A DNA stretch of 6,051 nucleotides from Luminiphilus sp. GTDB lineage: Bacteria > Pseudomonadota > Gammaproteobacteria > Pseudomonadales > Halieaceae. The translations under genes were made by a program, and so were the position numbers. The notes below the pieces were generated by a model, which was given only the letters and a program-made list of their open reading frames with translations, had not been told where the DNA came from and searched no databases. The stretch lies in the NCBI GenBank assembly GCA_022425845.1, contig JAKMEU010000083.1:1-6051 (forward strand), read 5' to 3'. Positions 1-5,466 of the stretch are shown one piece after another. Positions within the stretch are counted from its first letter, which is position 1. Each line of letters opens with the position of its first letter.

Positions 1-866
1 TACGGATAGATGTCGGCTGTGATATCAACGCCTTCAGCCCGGGCCGTATCCAGTTGTCTGATGACACTGGGCGCCGTGCCCCAGAGGCGCTTCATGGCCA
101 ACTTCAAATGAGAAATCTGAACTGGCATCCCGGTTACCCGGCCAATATTGATAATTTCTGCGAGTGCTTCTTCGAACCAGCGGTCTTCGCTTCGAATATG
201 ACTGATGTAGCGCCCACCCCGTTCGGCGGTTTGCTGCGCCAACAACATGACTTCGGTCTGCTCACTGTAGATGCCCGGCTCATACTCCAGCCCCGTCGAT
301 AACCCTATTGCCCCTGAATTCAGCTCAGTACCCAGCAATTGAGCCATTGCCTGCATGTGAACGGGACTGGCCGCGCGCTTCATGTTCTCGCTCATCACTG
401 CTGCGCGCAGGGTATTGTGACCGACATAGGACGCGACATTGATCTTGGCGGGGGTGGTCTCAAGCGCCGCGAAGAAATCGGCCAGCGGATAAGGTGAGCT
501 GCCGTCCTGACCCACTATGACCGTGGTTATGCCCTGGGTAATCTTGGGTCGCGCATCAAGCCTGTCGAGAATCAGTTCATCGGCATGACTGTGGGTATCA
601 ATAAAACCAGGCGCCAGAACCCGTCCCCGCCCGTCGAAAACAACGTCACCGGGCTGGGGAGCGAGATCCCCCACTGCCGTGATGACATCACCAGCAATGC
701 GAACGCTACCCGGGGCCGGCACTGATCCCGAACCATCGACGATCAGGACGTTGCCAATAAGGAGACCCGAGGCCACAGCAGAGGACGTTGCGGTCAGCAG
801 GAAAGCGAGCGCCGCTACGATCCGCAGACAGATCAAATGCTCGAACCAGTGCGTCAATTGAGTCAT
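1..866 (-). CDS. N-acyl-D-amino-acid deacylase-type amidohydrolase, exported, 3' end outside window
   Basis: The reading frame is open from an ATG at 866 to the window edge (288 codons, no stop), so only the N-terminal part is visible; the family is usually around 500 residues. Residues 1-33 look like a signal peptide: Arg15, a hydrophobic core at 16-26, then Ala/Ser-rich SSAVAS. Next come the small beta domain (LLIGNVLIVDGSG, 35-47) and the metal motif PGFIDTHSHAD (86-96), then GITTVIVGQDG (112-122), GAIGLSTGLEYEPG (185-198), SHIRSE with His223, ISHLK with His253, and DITADIYPY at the edge. These match D-aminoacylase/amidohydrolase-3 enzymes, which remove N-acyl groups from D-amino acids using zinc. 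The 30-residue spacing of His223 and His253 equals that of the zinc histidines 220/250 I recall from the Alcaligenes enzyme. The usual zinc cysteine (NCG motif) is Asp121 here. No clear Shine-Dalgarno precedes the ATG, and a GTG lies directly upstream in frame. It starts 72 bp after the IDH stop and could be co-transcribed. Substrate is inferred only. Confidence -1.
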   Translation of the reverse strand, partial: MTQLTHWFEHLICLRIVAALAFLLTATSSAVASGLLIGNVLIVDGSGSVPAPGSVRIAGDVITAVGDLAPQPGDVVFDGRGRVLAPGFIDTHSHADELILDRLDARPKITQGITTVIVGQDGSSPYPLADFFAALETTPAKINVASYVGHNTLRAAVMSENMKRAASPVHMQAMAQLLGTELNSGAIGLSTGLEYEPGIYSEQTEVMLLAQQTAERGGRYISHIRSEDRWFEEALAEIINIGRVTGMPVQISHLKLAMKRLWGTAPSVIRQLDTARAEGVDITADIYP

Positions 867-932
867 CACAATACGCGGCGTCGGCCAGCTATGGGGCCCT
901 ATCGTAGCAGGGACAGTAAAGCCCCGCCTCAA

Positions 933-950
933 CCGGCATCAGGCTGCCGG
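933..950 (-). repeat. Hairpin with the IDH stop codon in its loop
   Basis: A perfect 6-bp inverted repeat (CCGGCA and TGCCGG on the minus strand) encloses the six bases GCCTGA, and the TGA in the loop is the stop codon of the isocitrate dehydrogenase gene. No T-tract follows, so it is not a standard intrinsic terminator. It could protect the mRNA 3' end or weaken read-through into the amidohydrolase gene 72 bp downstream. It could also be chance in GC-rich DNA. Confidence -1.
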
Positions 951-2690
951 ATGCACCAGGTTAGCCTCAACAGCGTTCAAAAAGCCCAACATATCCACGA
1001 TGCGTTCGGAGCCGGGATCCAGTGTTTTACCCTTGAGATCGCCGGTAATCGTGCCCTGGGCCACCGTCTCGATTAACGCACTCTTCAACTCCGCCGCATA
1101 ACTGTGCAGCGCAGCGTTATTTTCACGCTCGGCCAGCTCTTCCAAAGCGTTGGCCAGGGCAAAAATCAACGCCGATGAATTGAAGTTGGCCTCGCGTCCG
1201 TCGGTCTCCAGATAGCGTAGGTAGAGGTCGTGGGCCGTACCGTGGGGCGCTTCAAAGAGCTTGGTGCCATCCTTGCTGATAATCACGGAGCTGGCCGTCG
1301 CGAGACTGCCCCCAAGGGCGGCTGATATATCCGAAAAGATATCGCCATCGAGATTCTGTGCGGGGTACAGCCCCCAGCGCGGCGGATCACAAATCATTTT
1401 GCTCAACTGGCGGGACGGGCGCATGATCATGAATGAGGGCGGTGGCGTGTCCAGTGCCGCCAGCTCCTGGCGCAGCTCCAGAATAATTGAGCTGTACACC
1501 TCGTCGTAGTTAACAAACTCCCGCTTCAGGCCAAAGTAAATTTCTTTCTTGTTCATTGCCGCATCCAGGAAAACCTGCTCAACCCAGTCCTTGATCGCCT
1601 CGCGGTCGTTGGACATAAACAGGATAGGGTCACTGGCCTTGACCTCACGGGCGTGTTTTTCAACACCGTCTACCAGAACCTTGATGATGCCGTCCTCCGG
1701 TGCCGGCATGTTGTAGCTCCCATACTGGTCACCGCCACCGGCACTCATACGGGAAATCGAGACATGGGCTTTGCGCTCAGGAAGCCCATAGCGCTTCAAT
1801 TGCTGCACCAGCTTGTAGAGCTTCATCCCACTTACATTGTCGGGAACGCCCCAAAGTGCCCGTTCCGGCGGGTTGGCAATAATTCGGGCCGCCTGGGCAT
1901 CGATGAGTTCGTAATGGTATTGCAGGTTTGCTGCCGCCACCCGATCCTTGTAATCGCGCTCATAAATCGCCTCTATCGCCGCTCGCATGACACCGTCGTA
2001 GCCCGGCACCACCGTGTCCTTGAGACCCAGGTAAATGTCCCGTTGCTCGTCCAGTGCCCGCTGGAAAAAACGGTGTGCCCAGGCCTCGACTTCTTGGATG
2101 GCGTTGGTCGCCAACATCCAGGGATCACCTTTTTTCAGGCTGCGTCGATGGACCTCTACGGGATCACCACTACTTCCGACAAAGATCACCTTGGCAACGC
2201 CCGTGGCCTCACTCAGTTCGCTATAACTGAAATCGAGCCCGCCCGTTTCCATCGTATCGACCTCGATATCCCGATCAATCCAGTCGGGCCGTACGCTCTT
2301 GAGATTGCGAAACTCGATGTCCTCGCGCGTAATGTTGCCGCTGATACCTTTGCGAATGGCGCCGTTGGGTGACTTGGTTGCCAGCTTGTTGAGTTGATCT
2401 TCAGTAATTTCCGGGTGCCGGTTCAGCAAGTCGTCCAGCTGCATGCGGTTGACCGTCATCCCCGCATTCTTGATGCCAACACCATGGGTCCTGAGCGCAG
2501 TGATGGCCTCGGTCACGACAACACCGTTAGTCAAAAACCGCTGCTCAGCTGAGAGGTCAACTTCAATGAGTTCAATGTCCAGACGGGCGCGAACGAACTG
2601 ATCAAGAATGCGCTCAAAAGCCACCTGCGCCATCTCGTCGCCATGCAAAACTACCAGGGGACTCTCGACTTTAATTCGCTGTGCCGTCAT
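939..2690 (-). CDS. icd: Isocitrate dehydrogenase, type II-like, probably NAD+-specific, with duplicated large domain
   Basis: A 583-residue TCA-cycle enzyme that oxidatively decarboxylates isocitrate to 2-oxoglutarate in the cytoplasm. It aligns through its whole length with the eukaryote-like (type II) IDH family: GDEM (17-20), GVGIKNAGMT (70-79), KSPNGAIR (106-113) with substrate Ser107, Asn109 and Arg113, Arg122, LDGDIFSD (447-454) with metal Asp450 and Asp454, and APHGTAHDLY (481-490). Ordinary members have about 410 residues. The excess comes from an extra copy of the large-domain segment (about residues 137-291 and 306-454) and a short insertion near 83-104. Where NADP enzymes have Arg-His after HGTVT (human IDH1 314/315), this protein has Asp488-Leu489, and the position of IDH1 Lys260 is Ala272; both predict NAD+ use. 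From memory, a Congregibacter litoralis NAD-IDH has Asp487/Leu488 as its coenzyme determinants, so this is likely an ortholog. The ATG at 2690 has GGAGAG (2697-2702) six bases upstream. The stop is TGA at 939-941. Confidence -1.
   Translation of the reverse strand: MTAQRIKVESPLVVLHGDEMAQVAFERILDQFVRARLDIELIEVDLSAEQRFLTNGVVVTEAITALRTHGVGIKNAGMTVNRMQLDDLLNRHPEITEDQLNKLATKSPNGAIRKGISGNITREDIEFRNLKSVRPDWIDRDIEVDTMETGGLDFSYSELSEATGVAKVIFVGSSGDPVEVHRRSLKKGDPWMLATNAIQEVEAWAHRFFQRALDEQRDIYLGLKDTVVPGYDGVMRAAIEAIYERDYKDRVAAANLQYHYELIDAQAARIIANPPERALWGVPDNVSGMKLYKLVQQLKRYGLPERKAHVSISRMSAGGGDQYGSYNMPAPEDGIIKVLVDGVEKHAREVKASDPILFMSNDREAIKDWVEQVFLDAAMNKKEIYFGLKREFVNYDEVYSSIILELRQELAALDTPPPSFMIMRPSRQLSKMICDPPRWGLYPAQNLDGDIFSDISAALGGSLATASSVIISKDGTKLFEAPHGTAHDLYLRYLETDGREANFNSSALIFALANALEELAERENNAALHSYAAELKSALIETVAQGTITGDLKGKTLDPGSERIVDMLGFLNAVEANLVHPAA
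1329..2282 (-). repeat. Internal tandem duplication of the IDH large-domain segment (protein level)
   Basis: Copy 1 is residues about 137-291 (1818-2282) and copy 2 about 306-454 (1329-1775). Blocks that align: VDTMETGGLDF (144-154) with SRMSAGGGDQY (313-323, same spacing), GVAKVIF (164-170) with GIIKVLV (334-340), KKGDPWMLATN (186-196) with KASDPILFMSN (351-361), Trp204 with Trp369, DIYLGLKDT (218-226) with EIYFGLKRE (383-391), Tyr231-Asp232 with Tyr395-Asp396, and NPP...WG (273-281) with DPP.WG (435-440). From 186 to 228 the offset is a constant 165 residues. The copies are diverged, and I see no conserved DNA-level repeat, so the duplication is old. Confidence -1.
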
Positions 2691-2848
2691 GCACCGCTCT
2701 CCAGAGAAATTTCAAAGGGCGAACGTTACCTTTTTTCACGGTTGCAAAGAAACGGAAAAGAACACAAACCCGGCGAAAATCCCTCGAGCTTGCGATGTGC
2801 GGTGACGGCCTGGTGCTCGGTGACCCGAAAGCCAACCGAGATCCTTCC

Positions 2849-2900
2849 TGACTGAAGGGCCTACCGTTTCATGGGCGGCCATCAGGGTTAGGTTCAGTCA
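2849..2900. repeat. 8-bp inverted repeat TGACTGAA / TTCAGTCA
   Basis: TGACTGAA (2849-2856) and TTCAGTCA (2893-2900) are perfect reverse complements 36 bases apart. The second arm also starts a local imperfect hairpin (AGTCA TTC TGACT, 2896-2908), and CTGACT recurs at 2848-2853 and 2903-2908. It could be a paired operator upstream of IDH or part of a folded transcript. No known regulator site is recognised, and chance cannot be excluded. Confidence -1.
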
Positions 2901-2935
2901 TTCTGACTTAAACCCGGGTTCGGGTCCCCTTCGGA

Positions 2936-2953
2936 CGGCAGCATGCGCTACCG
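2936..2953 (-). repeat. Hairpin downstream of the porin gene
   Basis: On the minus strand CGGTAGC-GCAT-GCTGCCG forms a 7-bp stem (one G-U pair in RNA) with a four-base loop, beginning about 24 bases after the porin stop. It has no T-tract, so it is at best an mRNA 3'-end stabilising structure or a Rho-dependent end. It is followed by weaker hairpins down to about 2912. Confidence -1.
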
Positions 2954-2977
2954 CTCAAAGGAGATTCCATTGACCGA

Positions 2978-4450
2978 TTAAAACGACACATCCCACTGAA
3001 GTCTCACGCGATTTTCCGAGTCACTAGCCCTCAAAAAACTGTCATCCAGCGTGAGGTGGGAGAAGTCAAAAGTGAGCTTATTGCTGTGGCCTTTGAAGAA
3101 CCAGTTGGCGCCAACGGTAAACTCTTCCCGTTCGTTGTAGAGGGACAACTGCTCCTTATTTGGCTCCTTCACGTAAGCGTAGCGCGCAGCCAACTCAAGG
3201 GGCGCAGGGAACGCGTCGAACAGGTTGTGGAAAAAATAGCCGGCCTGGACATAGGCACCCGTCAGGTCGCTTTGCGTGCCATCCACACGGTCGGTAATAA
3301 ACTTGCGGTGCCATTCCTGTTGAAAGGAGAAGCCTTGATACTTAAACGCCAATTCCTGAACCCCCTGTTCGATACGGTACTGATCGGGAGCCGCGGCTCC
3401 AGGCTTCATAAAGCCATCCAGATTACCGCAGCCTGAGGAGGACCAGCGTGTACAGGGGCCAATATTGGTAAAGCCCGCGATGGCTAATGAACCGGTGGGG
3501 CGTTCCGTAAATTCTACGTCCGTCTGGCGAAACGCCAATTCACGACCCAGGAAGTTCCACTGCAAACGCCCCATATAAAGGTGCTCATCCGAGATGTTCT
3601 TCACGCTGCGGCCCTCGCCGTTGAAAACACCGGCGTAATAATTGAGGTCAGCAGGCGTTCCCTCAAACAGCCGACCACGGAGCTGTACCCCAACCTGACG
3701 ATCCACGGTAAAAATCCGATTCACAATAGAGCGCTCAACAAACTGCTGCCGGCCAGATGAGTCCACCCGCTCGCGGTTCAAATCAATCTTCCACTGCCCC
3801 ATCCGGATGCCACCCCAATCCCACTTCGCGAGATCGACACGCCAGTCAATGACCCGAGCCGCGGACGAAATGGCGTCGGCGTCAACATCCCGTGCAGGCT
3901 GAAGGTCGACCTCGAAATAGTACTTGATCCACGGCTGAAATCCGTGGCCGCCAATCTTCATACGAAGCCGCCGCTGCTCGAAGCTGGAGGTGCTGTCCTC
4001 TTCAAACTGGCTGATCTGCCGAGGATCGGAACCGAAGGGGTTGCTGTATCTGAATTGCGCGCGCCATTGAAGATTGGTTGCGAATTTGCCATCCCGGGTA
4101 GCAAACCCGAACCCCTTTGAGCCGTAACTTGCCTTGATGGGCGACGCCTCTGAAACCGCTTCCGCCACCGCTTCATTGATGGCTGTCTGGGTACTCTCAT
4201 CGAGGGATACTTCGGTGACTATCTCCTCCTCATCAACAGCCACCACAACGGTGTCGGCGGTGGGGAGAAGGTCCTCGGTAGACAGGGTTTCCCTACCCAT
4301 CAACCGCGAATGTTGCTCGATGGTGATGACTCCATTCTGGAGCAAGATATCGAGGAGTTCCTTGTCTGCCGCTTGTGCTGCCGGCATGAGCAAAGCCACT
4401 CCAATTGTGATCAAGACCGCAACCCGAACCGACCGACGGACGTATTTCAT
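2978..4450 (-). CDS. OprO/OprP-type outer-membrane porin, probable phosphate or anion channel
   Basis: A 490-residue outer-membrane protein of the phosphate-selective porin O/P family (Porin_O_P). Residues 1-27 form a clear signal peptide: MKYVRRSVR, a hydrophobic core, and cleavage after AQA. The mature N-terminus carries the helical stretch usual in this family (ELLDILLQNGVIT, 31-43), then an acidic linker (about 55-105). The barrel starts near 123 (FATNLQWRAQFRYSN) and includes FEQRRLRMKIGG (157-168), WGGIRMGQWKIDLNRE (212-227) and FVERSIVNRIFTVDRQVGVQLRG (237-259), all typical of the family. It ends LQWDVSF with the terminal Phe needed for barrel assembly. An in-frame TTG at 4513 would add 21 residues but lies inside the Pho box and upstream of the -10, so I place the start at the ATG at 4450; a GGGG at 4460-4463 is a weak ribosome site. 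Phosphate is the likely solute because of the Pho box and the neighbouring phosphate genes; another anion or polyphosphate is possible. Confidence -1.
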   Translation of the reverse strand: MKYVRRSVRVAVLITIGVALLMPAAQAADKELLDILLQNGVITIEQHSRLMGRETLSTEDLLPTADTVVVAVDEEEIVTEVSLDESTQTAINEAVAEAVSEASPIKASYGSKGFGFATRDGKFATNLQWRAQFRYSNPFGSDPRQISQFEEDSTSSFEQRRLRMKIGGHGFQPWIKYYFEVDLQPARDVDADAISSAARVIDWRVDLAKWDWGGIRMGQWKIDLNRERVDSSGRQQFVERSIVNRIFTVDRQVGVQLRGRLFEGTPADLNYYAGVFNGEGRSVKNISDEHLYMGRLQWNFLGRELAFRQTDVEFTERPTGSLAIAGFTNIGPCTRWSSSGCGNLDGFMKPGAAAPDQYRIEQGVQELAFKYQGFSFQQEWHRKFITDRVDGTQSDLTGAYVQAGYFFHNLFDAFPAPLELAARYAYVKEPNKEQLSLYNEREEFTVGANWFFKGHSNKLTFDFSHLTLDDSFLRASDSENRVRLQWDVSF

Positions 4451-4451
4451 A

Positions 4452-4484
4452 ATGGTGCACCCCGCTGAGGATTTCGCGCACCAT
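4452..4484. repeat. 7-bp inverted repeat around the porin leader
   Basis: ATGGTGC (4452-4458) and GCACCAT (4478-4484) are perfect reverse complements separated by 19 bases. They lie between the porin start codon and its -10 hexamer, and the GGGG ribosome-site candidate is in the loop. If transcription starts upstream of 4484 this could fold in the mRNA and affect translation. If it starts near 4476, only a DNA-level (operator) role is possible. Confidence -1.
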
Positions 4485-4488
4485 ATTA
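4483..4488 (-). promoter_or_regulatory. -10 hexamer of the porin promoter
   Basis: TAATAT on the minus strand lies 7 bases after the Pho box, slightly closer than the roughly 10 bases in E. coli phoA. A start near 4476 would give a leader of about 26 bases before the ATG at 4450. No good -35 is present, as expected where PhoB replaces it. Confidence -1.
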
Positions 4489-4495
4489 CGATTGC

Positions 4496-4513
4496 GTTAC
4501 AGAAATATGACAA
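4496..4513 (-). promoter_or_regulatory. Pho box (PhoB binding site) upstream of the porin
   Basis: On the minus strand TTGTCATATTTCTGTAAC matches the PhoB consensus of two 7-base direct repeats separated by 4 A/T-rich bases, CTGTCAT-A(A/T)A(A/T)-CTGTCAC, at nearly every position. It is followed at the right distance by a -10 hexamer and then the porin ATG. An isolated CTGTCA at 4537-4542 lies further upstream and may be an extra half-site, although its phase to the box is not a multiple of 11. This predicts induction of the porin in phosphate starvation. Confidence -1.
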
Positions 4514-4568
4514 AAGCCATCAAAATGAATTTTTCTTGACAGTTTTGTTTCAGCAGCGGTTTCGCAGG

Positions 4569-4633
4569 GAGTCAGCCTGCAATTTGCAAGGATGAGCACC
4601 GCTGCTCGTTCGAATTTTGGAGAGTGCTGACTC
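4569..4633. repeat. Nested inverted repeats after the DUF47 gene
   Basis: GAGTCAGC (4569-4576) pairs with GCTGACTC (4626-4633), which overlaps the DUF47 stop codon. Inside is a compact hairpin GAGCA-CCGC-TGCTC (4594-4607). A competing pair is AGCAGCGG (4552-4559) with CCGCTGCT (4599-4606). There is no T-tract, so this is not a textbook intrinsic terminator, but it is the best candidate for separating the transporter/DUF47 transcript from the porin promoter. Confidence -1.
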
Positions 4634-5312
4634 AGCTGTTGGCAATAATTAACGCTCGGTGCGCAACCTTCTCGGCACTGTCCGCGATTTCACCAATCTG
4701 GGATAACAGTTGGTATAGAAACATGGCATCGATAGGCGACATTTTATCCTCGTGATCCTTGAGTTTCGCCCTGAGCCGACTCTGCATGTCATCTGATTTA
4801 CGCTCGATTCGCTCTACAGCCGTCACCTTTGAGGCGATCGACTTTATCTGTCGGGAACCAAATGCATTGCGAGAGAGCTCACGCGTGGCGGACACCACCG
4901 TCATGGCGGCGTCAACGCTGTCGACGACGGTGCTTATGTACTTAGCCAGCGACTTTTCAAGCGCAGCGGGAAAAGCCAGCTGTCGTCCCAGAGATAAACC
5001 CACCACGTCCTTGGTGTCGTTGGCCATCTTATCTTGCATTCGAACAAGCTCCAGAAGGTCTGCCCTCGAAACAGACATCCAAAGCCCACGCGGCATATTT
5101 TTTCGAACGAGGCTTTTAAGGTCATCAGCGTCGCTCTCCAACTGGGCTATCTCACCCTGAATTTTCTCAGCACGTGACCACTTACCTCCCTGAGCTGCCT
5201 GAAAATACAACGGCAATTTTGCCACACACTTGGAGCAGGCATGCACATGCTCCTCCAACGCCGCTAGTGGCGAGCTGCTGATGACCTCGGAGAATGCAGA
5301 TCTGACTTCCAT
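4632..5312 (-). CDS. DUF47/PhoU-like phosphate transport accessory protein
   Basis: A 226-residue, all-helical cytoplasmic protein of the DUF47 (TIGR00153, PhoU-related) family, which is very commonly encoded next to PiT phosphate transporters and thought to modulate them or signal phosphate status. Family features are the N-terminal PLAALEEHV (15-23), IAQLESDADDLK (55-66), SRADLLELVRMQDKMANDTKD (82-102) and the C-terminal SPIDAMFLYQLLSQIGEIAD (192-211). The acidic residues of ESDAD (59-63) and QDKMAND (93-99) resemble metal-binding positions of PhoU-type bundles. An unusual HVHACSKC (22-29) sits near the N-terminus. In-frame GTG starts at 5351 and 5348 would add up to 13 residues. I prefer the ATG at 5312 because GAGGAT lies 9 bases upstream of it and the resulting length suits the family. 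It lies 154 bp downstream of the PiT gene on the same strand, most likely in the same operon. Confidence -1.
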   Translation of the reverse strand: MEVRSAFSEVISSSPLAALEEHVHACSKCVAKLPLYFQAAQGGKWSRAEKIQGEIAQLESDADDLKSLVRKNMPRGLWMSVSRADLLELVRMQDKMANDTKDVVGLSLGRQLAFPAALEKSLAKYISTVVDSVDAAMTVVSATRELSRNAFGSRQIKSIASKVTAVERIERKSDDMQSRLRAKLKDHEDKMSPIDAMFLYQLLSQIGEIADSAEKVAHRALIIANS

Positions 5313-5466
5313 AACAGGGGTATCCTCAGTTGATAACAGGTTTCGCACCACAGCGCTTGAGGCGATGACACCGGCTCCCTAAAACCCCAACCCCAAGTCA
5401 TTTGCTTTTTGCGGCTTCCCCTAGAGCGCCCGATGAGCTGGCACACCCAGAAGCGAGGGACGAAAA
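5313..5466. other. Spacer between PiT transporter and DUF47 gene, with a G-rich tract
   Basis: There is no gene in these 154 bases. On the minus strand 5377-5394 holds GGGGTTGGGG, then TTTTA and GGG: three runs of three or more G on the transcript-like strand, with a GG at 5373-5374 as a possible fourth short run. A small G-quadruplex is conceivable. No T-tract terminator is visible, consistent with read-through from the transporter into DUF47. Confidence -1.
5322..5327 (-). promoter_or_regulatory. Ribosome binding site deciding the DUF47 start
   Basis: GAGGAT on the minus strand is 9 bases from the ATG at 5312. The upstream GTG candidates at 5348 and 5351 have no comparable purine-rich site close enough, which is why the shorter protein is preferred. 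Confidence -1.

Larger units (their letters stand above)
2691..2977. other. Intergenic region between porin and isocitrate dehydrogenase
   Basis: No convincing gene lies in these 287 bases; small plus-strand reading frames here have no family resemblance or upstream gene context. On the transcribed (minus) strand it comprises the porin 3' flank and the IDH leader. It is rich in short inverted repeats: 2816-2840 (CTCGGT/ACCGAG), 2842-2859 (CCTTC/GAAGG), 2912-2925 (ACCCG/CGGGT) and the two listed separately. I found no hairpin followed by a T-tract and no clear -35/-10 pair for IDH; TTGCAA at about 2742-2747 is the only faint -35 candidate. An IDH promoter must lie here unless the gene is read through from the porin. 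Confidence -1.

Noticed and set aside
933..950. Intrinsic terminator after IDH
   Set aside because: The hairpin is good but is followed by TTGAGG rather than a T-run, so it is reported only as a repeat.
1653..2372. 239-codon open frame on the plus strand
   Set aside because: It lies entirely antisense inside the IDH gene, whose protein is clearly conserved. The plus-strand product has no recognisable domain and is a GC-driven shadow.
2895..2935. tRNA-like GGTTCGGGTCC (T-arm resemblance)
   Set aside because: No acceptor stem, D-arm or anticodon stem can be built around it on either strand. It is a simple CCCGGGTTCGGG palindrome.
4451..4513. N-terminal extension of the porin from the TTG at 4513
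   Set aside because: It would put the start codon in the Pho box, upstream of the -10, and would place 21 non-signal residues before a standard signal peptide.
4134..4595. 153-codon plus-strand frame over the porin start and its promoter
   Set aside because: It is antisense to the porin signal peptide, Pho box and -10. The product is low-complexity Ser/Thr-rich.
5324..5339. Possible second Pho box before DUF47 (CTGTTATCAACTGAGG)
   Set aside because: The gap between half-sites is one base short, the second half matches poorly, and it overlaps the ribosome site. It is not supported as a PhoB site.
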